Shown here: positions 44,116-53,833 of the stretch, in pieces
How the letters are laid out: each line of letters starts with the position of its first letter
Numbering within the stretch: position 1 is the first letter of the stretch
NCBI RefSeq assembly: GCF_948948975.1
Contig: NZ_CARBVX010000011.1
Location: 1-63,874 of the forward strand
DNA: 63,874 bases
Reading direction: 5' to 3'
Source: an uncultured Lactobacillus sp.
GTDB lineage: Bacteria; Bacillota; Bacilli; Lactobacillales; Lactobacillaceae
The notes under the pieces: generated by a model
Told to the model about the DNA's origin: nothing
Databases searched by the model: none
Seen by the model: the letters and a program-made list of their open reading frames with translations, nothing else
Position numbers and translations under genes: made by a program

Positions 44116-44162
44116 AAAAATAAGCTCATCCCCAAAGTAGGAAATGAGCTTATTTTGATTTA
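44116..44162 (-). terminator. Terminator after scrA, copy 2 of a 47-bp duplicated sequence
   Basis: AATAAGCTCAT and ATGAGCTTATT stem ending the sucrose PTS transcript. See 42853-42899 for the other copy; the two are 1263 bp apart in direct orientation. Confidence 0.92.
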
Positions 44163-44173
44163 CTTATCAATAA

Positions 44174-46117
44174 TTATCTCTTAGTAACTGCGATTAAGTC
44201 GTCACCATGCTTCTTTTCTACGCCATCAATACGTTGAACATTTGCATAACTAGTAGTGTTAGTAATTACAGTCATAACAGTTGTATCGTATCCTGCTTTC
44301 TTCACAGCATCTAAATCAACTGTTCCAAGCTTTTCACCTTTTTCAACATGTTGGCCTTGTTTTACATCAGTAGTAAATCCTTCACCCTTCATGTTTACAG
44401 TGTCAATACCAATATGAATTAAAACTTCTGCACCTTCGTCGGATTTAATTCCATAAGCATGCTTAGTTTCATAAGCAACTGTAATTTCACCAGTTACTGG
44501 GGAGTAGATAGTACCTTCACTTGGTACCATTGCAGCACCCTTACCCATTGCTTCAGTAGAGAAGACTGGGTCATTTACATCTTTTAAGCTTTCTGCTTTG
44601 CCTGAAACAGGAGCAGCAATTACTTCATCATGTAATTCTTTATCTTCTTTGATAATTTGTTCAGCTTTTTCTTGTTGTGCTACTTGATCACCAGCAGATT
44701 CAACAGTACCGGATTCTTCTACTACGTCTTCCTTAAAGTGACGTTTGCCATATACAAAGGTTAAACCAAAGGCAACAATGAAACTAATTGCTACAGAAAG
44801 TGCCCACATTGGAATGCTCTTTGGAACCATTGACAAGAATCCAAGGAAACCAGCTGAACCAAGAGCAGCAGCAGTAACATGCATTAATCCTGCAAAAGCA
44901 GCACCAACACCTGCACCAATTAAAGCACAGAAGAATGGGAACTTGTACTTCAAGTTAACACCAAACAATGCTGGTTCGGTAATACCAAGTAATGCAGAAA
45001 CACCAGATGAACTTGCTAAGCCCTTAACCTTTTCATTCTTAGTTAAGAAGTAAATAGCAAATGTAGCAGCACCTTGCGCAACGTTAGCCATACATGCGGT
45101 AACAAAGATAAAGTCACCGGATCCACGACCACGTGCATATTCAGCTAAAAGTTGAGTTTCAACTGCTGGGAAACTTTGGTGAAGACCAGTAGTAACAATA
45201 GCTGAGTAAGATAAACCAAAGATACCCATACCAAAGGCACCAGTAGTATTGTAAAGCCAAACAATAGCAGTAGTTATTGCATCTGACACACCTTTAAAGA
45301 CTGGTCCAATAATTGTAAAAGTTAAGAAACCAGTGATCATAATTGAAAGAAGTGGTGTGAAAGTAAAGTCAACTGCAGATGGTAGCCACTTGTGGAATCT
45401 CTTTTCTAAGAAAGCTAAAAGCCAAACTGCTACTAAAACCGGAATAACTTGGTATTGGTAATTAGTTTGAGAAACGTGTAAACCAAAGATATCCCAATAT
45501 TTACCAGCTCCACCTAAAGCTGGAGTGGTCATAATCATACCAATAGTTGCACCCAAGAATTGGTTAGCTCCAAAACGTTTAGCAGCAGACATACCAACTA
45601 AGATAGGCATGAAAATAAATGGAGCAGCGGACATTACCTGGATAATTTCAGATAATCCTTTAACGCTCGGTGCCATTTGAACAACTGACTTAGCTCCAAA
45701 TAAACCTGGAGAAGTTAAGAAGTTGTTCAAAGCCATTAATAAACCACCGGCTACTAAGGCTGGAATAATAGGAACAAAGATGTCAGATAAAAGCTTAATA
45801 AAGGCCATTACTGGATTGAACTTTTGATCCTTTTGAGCAACCTTCTTTAAATCATCAGTTGAAAGCTCTGATAAACCCGTCATTTTAATTAATTCATCGT
45901 AGACGTTATTAACATCCCCAGGTCCAATAATAATTTGAAACTGACCGTTAGTTTTAAAAGTACCCTTGATATCTGGATCGCTATCAAGCATTTTCATATT
46001 TACTTTACTATCGTCTTTTAAGACTAAACGTAGACGCGTAGCACAGTGAGCAGCGGCTACTAAGTTGTCGCGACCAACAGCTTCAATAACTGTTTCAGCA
46101 ACTTTTTTGTGATCCAT
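44174..46117 (-). CDS. scrA: Sucrose-family PTS enzyme EIIBCA
   Basis: 647 residues. EIIB comes first with phosphorylated Cys25 (HCATRLRL), then the EIIC membrane domain with ten or so helices (about 105-460, including [11 protein letters not shown]), a charged linker, and a glucose-type EIIA domain at the C-terminus ([11 protein letters not shown] with the active His). It imports and phosphorylates sucrose (or possibly trehalose). The divergent scrB-scrR genes make sucrose the best reading. A cre site and a LacI-type palindrome lie in its promoter region, and the duplicated terminator follows the stop. Confidence 0.92.
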   Translation of the reverse strand: MDHKKVAETVIEAVGRDNLVAAAHCATRLRLVLKDDSKVNMKMLDSDPDIKGTFKTNGQFQIIIGPGDVNNVYDELIKMTGLSELSTDDLKKVAQKDQKFNPVMAFIKLLSDIFVPIIPALVAGGLLMALNNFLTSPGLFGAKSVVQMAPSVKGLSEIIQVMSAAPFIFMPILVGMSAAKRFGANQFLGATIGMIMTTPALGGAGKYWDIFGLHVSQTNYQYQVIPVLVAVWLLAFLEKRFHKWLPSAVDFTFTPLLSIMITGFLTFTIIGPVFKGVSDAITTAIVWLYNTTGAFGMGIFGLSYSAIVTTGLHQSFPAVETQLLAEYARGRGSGDFIFVTACMANVAQGAATFAIYFLTKNEKVKGLASSSGVSALLGITEPALFGVNLKYKFPFFCALIGAGVGAAFAGLMHVTAAALGSAGFLGFLSMVPKSIPMWALSVAISFIVAFGLTFVYGKRHFKEDVVEESGTVESAGDQVAQQEKAEQIIKEDKELHDEVIAAPVSGKAESLKDVNDPVFSTEAMGKGAAMVPSEGTIYSPVTGEITVAYETKHAYGIKSDEGAEVLIHIGIDTVNMKGEGFTTDVKQGQHVEKGEKLGTVDLDAVKKAGYDTTVMTVITNTTSYANVQRIDGVEKKHGDDLIAVTKR

Positions 46118-46139
46118 GTCTGTCTCCTCCTTGAAAATG

Positions 46140-46153
46140 TGTAAGCGTTTTAA
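46140..46153. promoter_or_regulatory. cre site upstream of scrA
   Basis: TGTAAGCGTTTTAA matches the CcpA consensus TGWAANCGNTNWCA at all defined positions but one; it lies 23 bases before the scrA start. Confidence 0.7.
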
Positions 46154-46190
46154 ATATTTACATGTATTATGATAGCGTATTCTAAAATTA

Positions 46191-46206
46191 TGTCAAGCGC
46201 TTATCA
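46191..46206. promoter_or_regulatory. LacI-family type operator upstream of scrA (possible ScrR box)
   Basis: TGTCAAGCGCTTATCA: a palindrome with centre AAGCGCTT, TG/CA ends, 12 of 16 symmetric positions. Likely bound by ScrR or CcpA. Confidence 0.55.
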
Positions 46207-46305
46207 CAAAAAATGTTATTATTTTGCCACATTTTAATTTCTATTTTTTCAAAATATTAGTTTAATACTGTTATTCGTTTGACATATAGACCAGCTTTAA
46301 GTTAA

Positions 46306-46331
46306 CATTCTTATATAAGAATGCGTTTACA
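46306..46331 (+). promoter_or_regulatory. Palindrome and cre-like element before scrB
   Basis: An exact 18-bp palindrome CATTCTTATATAAGAATG (46306-46323) overlaps a cre/LacI-type element (46318-46331; reverse strand TGTAAACGCATTCT, 12 of 14 to the cre consensus). TTGACA at 46279-46284 is the probable -35 box. Confidence 0.55.
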
Positions 46332-46353
46332 TATTCAATGAGGTGAATAAGTT

Positions 46354-47823
46354 ATGGAATGGACAAGAGAACAACGTTATCGCAAATATAAAGATTGGGA
46401 TGCACAGACTTTATTAAATCTTCAAGCTCAAGCTGCAACCTCTCCTTATCAAATGCACTATCATATCCACCCACTTTCTGGATTAATCAATGATCCTAAT
46501 GGATTTTCCTATTATAATGGTGAATACCATCTATTTTGTCAGTCTTATCCATTTGGACCAGTTCATGGAGTTAAATCTTGGATTCACTATGCTTCTCCGG
46601 ACTTAGTGCATTGGCATTATTTTGGTTCAGCAATCGATCCAGACAGTGACTTAGATAATGCAGGTGCCTACTCAGGTTCAGCAATGGAACATGATGGAAA
46701 ACTTCTATTAATGTATACAGGGAATCACCGCGATAAAGACTGGACTAGAATTCCTTATCAAGTAATTGCGGAAATGGATAAAGATAATCATATTACTAAA
46801 CCTAAGGACGCCGCAATCTTGCCTCCAGATCATGTTAGTGAACACTTCCGTGATCCACAATTATTTGAGCATGATGGAAAATATTACGTTTTACTTGGGG
46901 CCCAAGATGCTAAGACTAAGAAGGGTCACATTGATATCTATGAATCAACTGATCTCAAAAATTGGCATGAAAATGGCTACTTAGACTTAGGCAAAGACGA
47001 AATGGGCTATATGATTGAATGTCCTAACCTAGTTTTTGTTAATAATTATCCTGTTTTAATTTTCTGTCCTCAAGGATTAGACAAGTCAGTTGCTGACTAC
47101 AAAAATATTTATCCAAATATGTACTGGATTGGAAAAGATATTAACTTAAGTGAAGCAAAATTTACTCCTCTTCAAGAACATCCAGCTAATTTAGATGATG
47201 GCTTTGATGTCTATGCCACTCAAGCTTTTAACGCACCAGATGGCAATGCTTATGCTATTTCTTGGGTTGGTCTTCCAGACTGTACTTATCCAACCGATAA
47301 AGAGAACTGGGCTAATTGCTACAGTCAAGTTAAGCGACTAGAAATTAAAGATGGGGCGTTATATCAACATCCAGTAGACGCAATTAAGAAATTACGTCAT
47401 AATGAGAAACAGCTCAATAATGAAAAGATAATTAGTCAAGCAGCCGGTAAGCAATATGAACTAAAACTTCACTTACTAGCTGGTCAAAGTGGAAAATTAC
47501 ACTTAGCTTCTAATGAAGATTTATCAACAAGCCTAGTCCTGGATTTTAATACAGATCAAAATGCAAAATTAACAATTGATCGTGCTTCAAGTGGTCCAGC
47601 TGTTAATCCAGATTATGGAGCAACTAGAACAATTGACCTGAAAGATGATCAAGATCTAGATTTAGATATTTTCATCGATGGCTCATTATGCGAAATTTTC
47701 ATCAATAATGGTCGTCATGTTGCAACTTTAAGATTCTTTGCATCAACTCCAAACCAAAAAATTGCTTTTGACAAAGACACTAAGTACACGGGACGACTAT
47801 GGAGCATGAATTCTATATTATAG
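46354..47823 (+). CDS. scrB: Sucrose-6-phosphate hydrolase (GH32)
   Basis: 489 residues. GH32 catalytic motifs: GLINDPNG (nucleophile Asp47), FRDPQLF (transition-state Asp) and MIECPNL (acid/base Glu), plus a C-terminal beta-sandwich (LDIFIDGSLCEIFINNGRHV). Cytoplasmic, no signal peptide. It hydrolyses the sucrose-6-phosphate produced by ScrA to glucose-6-phosphate and fructose. Divergent from scrA and 10 bases before scrR. Confidence 0.94.
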   Translation: MEWTREQRYRKYKDWDAQTLLNLQAQAATSPYQMHYHIHPLSGLINDPNGFSYYNGEYHLFCQSYPFGPVHGVKSWIHYASPDLVHWHYFGSAIDPDSDLDNAGAYSGSAMEHDGKLLLMYTGNHRDKDWTRIPYQVIAEMDKDNHITKPKDAAILPPDHVSEHFRDPQLFEHDGKYYVLLGAQDAKTKKGHIDIYESTDLKNWHENGYLDLGKDEMGYMIECPNLVFVNNYPVLIFCPQGLDKSVADYKNIYPNMYWIGKDINLSEAKFTPLQEHPANLDDGFDVYATQAFNAPDGNAYAISWVGLPDCTYPTDKENWANCYSQVKRLEIKDGALYQHPVDAIKKLRHNEKQLNNEKIISQAAGKQYELKLHLLAGQSGKLHLASNEDLSTSLVLDFNTDQNAKLTIDRASSGPAVNPDYGATRTIDLKDDQDLDLDIFIDGSLCEIFINNGRHVATLRFFASTPNQKIAFDKDTKYTGRLWSMNSIL

Positions 47824-47833
47824 GAAGATAATA

Positions 47834-48820
47834 ATGGTCAAATTAACCGATGTAGCTGCCAAAGCAGGCTGCTCCGTTACTACAGTTTCACGCGTAATTA
47901 ATAATTACGGCTATATTAGTCAAAAAACACGTAAAAAAGTTCATGAAGCAATGAAAGAGTTGAATTACCAACCTAATTCAGTTGCTCGATCTCTGCAAGG
48001 CAAGAAAACCAAATTAATTGGTTTAATTTTCCCGGATGTTTCTAATCCTTTTTTTGGAGAATTAGTTTCTAAAATAGAAGATCGCCTTTTTAAGCATGGC
48101 TATAAAGCAATCCTTTGTAACGCAGGCAATGACAAAGAAAAAGAGCGTACTTATTTACAAATGTTAATGGCTAATCAAGTCGATGGTGTTATTGCTGGTG
48201 CACATAACTTAGGAATTGAAGAATATCAAAGAACTGGCTTACCAATTGTATCTTTTGATCGAAAACTGTCGGACAATATTCCGATTGTTAGTGCCGATAA
48301 CTTTAAAGGCGGCAGTTTAGCTACTCAGGAGCTTTATAATCATGGTGCGCGTCACATTTACTTTGTCGGAAATCCCACTTTAGATGGACACCCTACTCAA
48401 AAACGGCTCCTGGGCTACAAAGAAACAATTAAGGAACTCAAGTTAACAGAACATATCCATCCAGTAATCTTTAACGAAACTCTCGCCTTAAAAGAAATGG
48501 CAATTAGAGACTTACTAGAAAATCATAAAGTAGATGGAATAGTCGCGTCGGATGACCTCACTGCTCTTCTTATTTTAAATATCAGCCATGATTTAGGTAT
48601 TCATATTCCTAAAGATTTAAAACTTATTGGCTTTGATGGTAGTAAAGTTGTCCGTGATTTTGAACCACGTTTATCTACAATTGTTCAACCTATTCCCTCA
48701 ATTGCACAATTACTTGTTAAACTTTTAGAAAAAAGAATCGATAATCCAACTGAAGAACTGGGTAACTATACCTACTATTTACCCGTAGAATTACTTAAAC
48801 GTGAATCTAGTGGAAACTAA
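47834..48820 (+). CDS. scrR: LacI-family sucrose operon repressor
   Basis: 328 residues. The LacI-type helix-turn-helix KLTDVAAKAGCSVTTVSRVINNYGYIS is at 3-30, followed by a periplasmic-binding-like effector domain (GLIFPDVSNPFFGELV, VSFDRKLSDN, GIVASDDLTALLIL, IGFDGSKV). Coupled to scrB (10 bases). It should bind the palindromic boxes in the scrA-scrB gap and be released by sucrose-6-phosphate or fructose; this is inferred from the family. Confidence 0.92.
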   Translation: MVKLTDVAAKAGCSVTTVSRVINNYGYISQKTRKKVHEAMKELNYQPNSVARSLQGKKTKLIGLIFPDVSNPFFGELVSKIEDRLFKHGYKAILCNAGNDKEKERTYLQMLMANQVDGVIAGAHNLGIEEYQRTGLPIVSFDRKLSDNIPIVSADNFKGGSLATQELYNHGARHIYFVGNPTLDGHPTQKRLLGYKETIKELKLTEHIHPVIFNETLALKEMAIRDLLENHKVDGIVASDDLTALLILNISHDLGIHIPKDLKLIGFDGSKVVRDFEPRLSTIVQPIPSIAQLLVKLLEKRIDNPTEELGNYTYYLPVELLKRESSGN

Positions 48821-48859
48821 AAAACATTAGGCACTTCAATGTGTCTAATGTTTTTTGTT
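48820..48859. terminator. Bidirectional terminator between scrR and the phosphatase gene
   Basis: AAAACATTAG-G-CAC and GTG-T-CTAATGTTTT stem with 6-base loop. Confidence 0.88.
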
Positions 48860-49643
48860 ACTCTAAATACATTTTCCTAAAATCTTTTAGATCTTGCTTT
48901 GAAAAACCAAGTTCTTTCGTAAAGTAATTTTCAAAACCACCATACCCGCTATCAATTGTCTGAGTAATTCCTTCAATAGCGGTACCTTCCCCTTCCGTAA
49001 CATTCATTCGATTAACCATTTTAATCATCTCAGAATCACTTGGAAGTTGTTTTTTAAGACCAAACGTATACAGCTCATTTGTTAATAAATAGTCACGGGC
49101 AATTGTATGCTCATCAACACCAAGGCCCTTTAAAATTAATGCTGTGGTCATTCCTGTCCTATCTTTACCAGCACTGCAGTGATACACTAACGCTTCATTC
49201 TCAGGCAATGTAAGCAGAGATGCAAACACACGAGCAAAAGCCTTTTGACTAGCAGGACTTAAAATCACATTTTGATAAATCTCACCTAAATAACTATTAA
49301 CTTTCGGAATATGATGTAAAAAGCGATACAGTTTATGACTGTCATTAACAAAATTACCGCTGCTATCCTCTGCATAAACATGACAATCGAGAACTTCTAC
49401 TCCTTTCCATTGTCCGTCCGGGGCCATTAATTGTTCATTACTTGTACGCAAATCACAATCTACTGTGACTTTCATTTCTTCTAACTTTTCCTCATCGCGT
49501 TTAGTTAGACTACTTAAGGAATCAGAACGATAAATTTTATTCCACTTAACATGTCTACCTTCATTATTTTCATAGCCACCAATATCGCGAAAATTAACAG
49601 TACCATCAAAGGTAACTAAACGATTATGTTCCATATTTTTCAT
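48858..49643 (-). CDS. Tyrosine-protein phosphatase (second Y_phosphatase3 member)
   Basis: 261 residues. NFRDIGGYEN at the start, VDCDLRTSNEQ, and the signature loop YHCSAGKDRTG. It is the same family as the protein at 15745-16548 but clearly diverged, and stands alone here. Cytoplasmic. Substrates in this family range from phosphotyrosine to inositol phosphates; none can be assigned. AAGGATG precedes the ATG. Confidence 0.88.
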   Translation of the reverse strand: MKNMEHNRLVTFDGTVNFRDIGGYENNEGRHVKWNKIYRSDSLSSLTKRDEEKLEEMKVTVDCDLRTSNEQLMAPDGQWKGVEVLDCHVYAEDSSGNFVNDSHKLYRFLHHIPKVNSYLGEIYQNVILSPASQKAFARVFASLLTLPENEALVYHCSAGKDRTGMTTALILKGLGVDEHTIARDYLLTNELYTFGLKKQLPSDSEMIKMVNRMNVTEGEGTAIEGITQTIDSGYGGFENYFTKELGFSKQDLKDFRKMYLE

Positions 49644-49839
49644 CCTTTATTCTCCATATTATCTCTCAGTTTATATTCTAGACTATTTTCTAAACTAATT
49701 AAGTATTTGAGATTTAAGTTCAAGAAAAGTTTTTCCCTTCTGCCTTGCGTACAGAACACTTTCACTTTGTTAGTTTATTTTTTATAATTGATAGTAATAA
49801 TTTACCAAAAATAAATTTTAGGAGGATTGAGTTAGCAAG

Positions 49840-50655
49840 ATGACAAAAGAACATATTGAGGCTTTAACAATTGCAGGTCATGATAGCGACGGAAGTGCTG
49901 GGATGCCAGCAGATTTACATGCTTTTTATGCACGTGGTGTTTATGGAATGGGGCTTTTAACTGCTGCTGTCGCAGGAAATTCTCAAGGTATTTTTGCACA
50001 ACAATTAATGCCATTAGATTTTATTCAAAAGCAATTTGATGTTTTAAATGAAGACTTTAAAATAAAAGCTGTTAAAACAGGGATGCTAGCTAATAAAGAC
50101 ATCATTGATGTAGTTGCTAAAAACTTAAAACATTACCAAATGCAAAATATTGTGCTTGATCCAGTAATCATCACTAAACATGGAGCTACCCTTTTGGCAG
50201 ATGATGCCTATCAAGCTTTTCTTGATGAATTAGTTCCCCTTGCAACCATTATTACACCGAACTTTTTTGAAGCTCAGAAATTAACTGGACTTGAACTAAA
50301 GAATGAAAATGAGATTAAACAAGGTGCAAGAAAACTACAAAAAATGGGTGTTAAGAACGTTTTAATTAAGGGTAGTCACCATAATAGTAATCAAACCGAA
50401 GTTAAGGACTACCTTTTATTAGCAGATGGTTCAGAAGAATGGTTAACTAAGCCATATTTTAAAACAGACCGAGTTAACGGAACTGGTGATACTTTATCAG
50501 CGGTAATTACAGCTGAATTAGCTAAAGGTACTGATCTCAAAACTGCTGTTAAAATCGCTAAAGATTTTACCTATGAAGCAATTTCACATCCAATAAATGT
50601 TGGCTCTAAATATGGCCCAATCAACCATCTAGCCGCCCAAGAAGAAATGAACTAA
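49840..50655 (+). CDS. thiD: ThiD/PdxK-like kinase (hydroxymethylpyrimidine or pyridoxal kinase)
   Basis: 271 residues of the ribokinase-like ThiD family: ALTIAGHDSDGSAGMPADLHAFYARG at the start, VLDPVIITKHGATLL in the middle and the anion hole VNGTGDTLSAVITAEL at the C-terminus. The family includes HMP-phosphate kinase and the Firmicute-type pyridoxal kinase, which cannot be told apart by eye. No other thiamin genes and no TPP riboswitch lie nearby, which slightly favours vitamin B6 salvage. AGGAGG is a good ribosome binding site. Confidence 0.82.
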   Translation: MTKEHIEALTIAGHDSDGSAGMPADLHAFYARGVYGMGLLTAAVAGNSQGIFAQQLMPLDFIQKQFDVLNEDFKIKAVKTGMLANKDIIDVVAKNLKHYQMQNIVLDPVIITKHGATLLADDAYQAFLDELVPLATIITPNFFEAQKLTGLELKNENEIKQGARKLQKMGVKNVLIKGSHHNSNQTEVKDYLLLADGSEEWLTKPYFKTDRVNGTGDTLSAVITAELAKGTDLKTAVKIAKDFTYEAISHPINVGSKYGPINHLAAQEEMN

Positions 50656-50730
50656 TATTTTTTACTAACTAGGATTTAAGGCAATTTTAAGTTATACTTT
50701 GAACATACAATTTAAATAAGGATGATAATT

Positions 50731-51414
50731 ATGGCAGATAAAACAATAAAAATTGCATACTTATACGAAGATTTAATGAATACTTATGGAGATTCTGGCG
50801 ATGTTAAAGTAATTCGTTACCTATTGGATAAGCAAGGCTATCAAACTGAAGTTGATAACATTTCATTAGACGCTAGTTTTGATGCTAATGACTACGACTT
50901 TTTATTCTTTGGTGGTGGTCAAGACTTTGAACAAACTGTTGTAGCTAAAGATCTGCCACGTCATAAAGAAACAATTGAAAACTATATCAAAGCCGGTAAT
51001 CCAATGCTTTGTATCTGTGGTGGTTATCAATTGATGGGAGACTATTATAAAACTAACTCTGGCATTACCATCAAAGGGTTAGGAATCTTACCTCTACATA
51101 CAATTTTTAAGGTAGACAAGCGAATGATTGGTGATACGCGCTACATGACTGAATGGGGCGAAGTAAAAGCCTTCGAAAATCATTCAGGACAAACTTACTT
51201 TGATAATACTAATATGCTTCATCCCTTTGGTGAAATGATTGAAGGTTACGGCAACAATCCTCAAGATAAAGTTGAAGGTTTACGATACAAAAACTTTATT
51301 GGATCATATTCACACGGACCGCTACTTCGAAACACAAATGTGGCAAACGCAATTGTTAAAATGATTTTAGAACGTCACAAGGAGCGCACTGCTAATGAAG
51401 TTGAATCCGTTTAG
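50731..51414 (+). CDS. gatD: Lipid II isoglutaminyl synthase, glutamine amidotransferase subunit GatD
   Basis: 227 residues from the ATG at 50731, served by AAGGA 8 bases upstream; an ATG nine bases earlier overlaps that site. The CobB/CobQ-like amidotransferase has the nucleophile in LCICGGYQ and FENHSGQT and GSYSHGPLL in the second half (His). GatD supplies ammonia to MurT, which amidates the D-Glu of lipid II. murT is normally adjacent but is not in this window, so the partner must be elsewhere. It overlaps the permease gene that follows by 20 bases. Confidence 0.85.
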   Translation: MADKTIKIAYLYEDLMNTYGDSGDVKVIRYLLDKQGYQTEVDNISLDASFDANDYDFLFFGGGQDFEQTVVAKDLPRHKETIENYIKAGNPMLCICGGYQLMGDYYKTNSGITIKGLGILPLHTIFKVDKRMIGDTRYMTEWGEVKAFENHSGQTYFDNTNMLHPFGEMIEGYGNNPQDKVEGLRYKNFIGSYSHGPLLRNTNVANAIVKMILERHKERTANEVESV

Positions 51415-52783
51415 GAAAGAAAGCCTCAAGCGTTATCTTGGTACTGATAAGCACTTTGTCAAAACGCTCGGGGCTTTTGACTTATTAACTATTGGTATTG
51501 GCGCAGTTATCGGTACAGGAATTTTTATTTTACCAGGTACAGTGGCCGCAAAAGAAGCGGGCCCTGGTGTCACCCTTTCATTTCTAATTGCTGCATTAGT
51601 TTGTACTCTAGCGAGTATGTGTTATGCCGAACTCTCTTCTAGCATCCCGGTTGCAGGCTCGGCTTATTCCTACGGAAATATTCTTTACGGAGAAGTTATT
51701 GGCTGGATTTTAGGCTGGGCATTAATCTTAGAATATATGTTATCAGTTGCTGCCGTATCTGCTGGATGGGCTTCTTATTTTAACTCCTTGCTACACAGCT
51801 TTGGCTTACACATCCCGCATCATTTTGAGGGACCATTTGATCCATTAAATGGTACGTACCTAAATTTATGGGCAGTTATTAGTGTTTTATTAATTGGAAT
51901 CTTACTTTCTCGTGGAATGAAAGCATCCATGAAATTTAATAATGCTGCTGTTTTAATTAAGATAGCAATCATATTTATTTTTATTGGTGTTGGTCTATTT
52001 TTTATTAAGCCTAAAAACTATCAGCCATTCACGCCATATGGAACTACGGGCGTTTTACGTGGAGCTACAACAGTCTTTTTCGCATTTTTAGGTTTTGATG
52101 TTGTTTCATCTTCAGCAGCTGAAGTTAAAAATCCTAAAAAAAATATGCCTATTGGAATCATCGGTACTCTAATCGTGGCGGCACTTCTTTATATGGGAGT
52201 CTCAGTAGTTTTAACTGGAATGGTAAATTATAAACAACTTGATGTAGCCAATCCGGTTGCCTACGCTCTAAAGGTAGTTAACCAAGGTTGGGTAGCAGAC
52301 TTATTATCGATTGGTGCTATTATCGGCATGAGTACAATGATGTTAACCATGATTTACTCAAGTTCACGTTTAATTTATTCTATTGGACGTGATGGGCTTC
52401 TACCTAGCTTTTTAGGAAAAATTGATAAACATGGTCTTCCAGAAAATGCCTTGTGGATCGTAACAATTGTTATTGCCATTATGGGTGGTCTCTTTTCTCT
52501 TGAAGAACTTACCAGCTTAGTTTCAATTGGAACACTGCTTGCTTTCACCTTTGTTTCATTTGGAGTTATTTTATTACGAAGAAGAAAAGATATTCCAGAA
52601 GGAGACTTTAAGGTTCCATTCTATCCAGTAATTCCAATTCTTTCGGGACTTGCCTGCATTGGAATGATGTGCTTTTTATCTGTTAAAACTTATATTTTTG
52701 CTAGTGTTTGGTTCTTATTTGGGCTATTTATTTACTGCGTCTATGGATATAAACATAGTAAAATCAGCAAAAGAAATGATTAA
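51395..52783 (+). CDS. APC family amino acid permease (YfnA/cationic amino acid transporter-like)
   Basis: 462 residues and twelve predicted helices. TIGIGAVIGTGIFILPG in helix 1 and FFAFLGFDVVSSSAAEVKNPKKNMP between helices 6 and 7 are hallmarks of the cationic/branched amino-acid transporter group. AAGGAG lies 10 bases before the ATG, inside the end of gatD. Cotranscription with gatD may be chance. Substrate not assignable. Confidence 0.88.
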   Translation: MKLNPFRKESLKRYLGTDKHFVKTLGAFDLLTIGIGAVIGTGIFILPGTVAAKEAGPGVTLSFLIAALVCTLASMCYAELSSSIPVAGSAYSYGNILYGEVIGWILGWALILEYMLSVAAVSAGWASYFNSLLHSFGLHIPHHFEGPFDPLNGTYLNLWAVISVLLIGILLSRGMKASMKFNNAAVLIKIAIIFIFIGVGLFFIKPKNYQPFTPYGTTGVLRGATTVFFAFLGFDVVSSSAAEVKNPKKNMPIGIIGTLIVAALLYMGVSVVLTGMVNYKQLDVANPVAYALKVVNQGWVADLLSIGAIIGMSTMMLTMIYSSSRLIYSIGRDGLLPSFLGKIDKHGLPENALWIVTIVIAIMGGLFSLEELTSLVSIGTLLAFTFVSFGVILLRRRKDIPEGDFKVPFYPVIPILSGLACIGMMCFLSVKTYIFASVWFLFGLFIYCVYGYKHSKISKRND

Positions 52784-52785
52784 TT

Positions 52786-52832
52786 ACAAAAAGAGTAGTT
52801 ACTCAAAAATCACGAGTAACTACTCTTTTTTA
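52786..52832. terminator. Bidirectional terminator between permease and EamA genes
   Basis: AAAAAGAGTAGTTACTC and GAGTAACTACTCTTTTT, perfect 17-bp stem between convergent genes. Confidence 0.95.
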
Positions 52833-53722
52833 TTATGACTTTTCGGTTCCCAATTAAGTGCTAATACCGCACAAATAATCATTATTGAACCAACCCAATC
52901 AATTGGAGCCATCACTAATCCAAAAATAATTACTGACCCAATCGTTGCGGAAACCGGCTCAAAAGCATCTAATAAACTAGCAGTTGATGGTTTGATATAA
53001 CGAAGTGATCCCATCATCCATTGAAATGGAATTAGAGTTCCAATCACGATTACACCAGCCATTAGCCAAAAAATATTAATATTATTCGGAATCTTTGGCC
53101 ATACCGGATGTGCTATTACCAAAGCAATGCCTGAAAAAAGTAAACCCCATCCTGTTACTACTAAGCTTGATGTATGATCAAGTAATCGTCGTGGAATTAG
53201 AGTATTAGTGGCTACTCCTACTGCCGAAATAAGGCCCCAAAACAAAACAGAAGGAGTTAAGGACAACTGATTAAAGTGCCCATGTGTAGCTAAAAAGAAA
53301 ACTCCTATAAAAGCAACAACAGCGGCTATTACATCTACTGCACGTAATACCTGGTGCTCAAAGACTACCATATAAAATAAGACAAAAAATGGTCCGATAA
53401 ACTGTAATACAGTAGCAATTGAAGCGTTAGCTTCTTGCACAACAATAAAGTAGCAATATTGCACAGGTAATAATCCCAACAAGCCGTACGCAATAACGGT
53501 AATTGCATCTTTTTTATCAGTCATAGTTTTAAGTGGGTGCTTACCAGTAATTTGAGCAAAAAGCAGTAGCAAAACTCCACTTATTACCATTCGAACTTGT
53601 GAAATCCAAATTGGCGTTATACTTGAGTTGATATTAAATAATCCCTTAGCAAATAACCCAGAAATGCCCCAAAAAACACAGGCTAATGCTGCCAAGCACG
53701 TCCACAATCTCTTTTTTGTCAT
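52820..53722 (-). CDS. EamA-family (DMT) transporter
   Basis: 300 residues, ten helices in two EamA repeats (KRLWTCLAALACVFWGISGLFAKGLF and SVLFWGLISAVGVATNTLIPRRLL start them). LRYIKPSTASLLDAFEPVSATIGSVIIFG is the typical end of repeat 2. Members export amino acids or metabolites; none can be assigned. Single gene. The stop codon is inside the shared bidirectional terminator. Confidence 0.88.
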   Translation of the reverse strand: MTKKRLWTCLAALACVFWGISGLFAKGLFNINSSITPIWISQVRMVISGVLLLLFAQITGKHPLKTMTDKKDAITVIAYGLLGLLPVQYCYFIVVQEANASIATVLQFIGPFFVLFYMVVFEHQVLRAVDVIAAVVAFIGVFFLATHGHFNQLSLTPSVLFWGLISAVGVATNTLIPRRLLDHTSSLVVTGWGLLFSGIALVIAHPVWPKIPNNINIFWLMAGVIVIGTLIPFQWMMGSLRYIKPSTASLLDAFEPVSATIGSVIIFGLVMAPIDWVGSIMIICAVLALNWEPKSHNKKE

Positions 53723-53798
53723 ATTTTTCCAACTTTCCTAATCTTATGCAAGATTCATCATAACACACTAGAAAAAAATTATCTTTTTACCTCTTGCT

Positions 53799-53827
53799 TT
53801 TTCAACGCAAATCGAGTTAAATATAAT
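53799..53827 (+). promoter_or_regulatory. Promoter of the asnA T-box transcript
   Basis: TTTTCA (53799-53804), 17-base spacer, TATAAT (53822-53827); start expected near 53834. Confidence 0.7.
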
Positions 53828-53833
53828 TAATAT

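Noticed and set aside
44745..45053. Plus-strand open frame inside scrA
   Set aside because: Antisense shadow of the EIIC domain without ribosome binding site or promoter.
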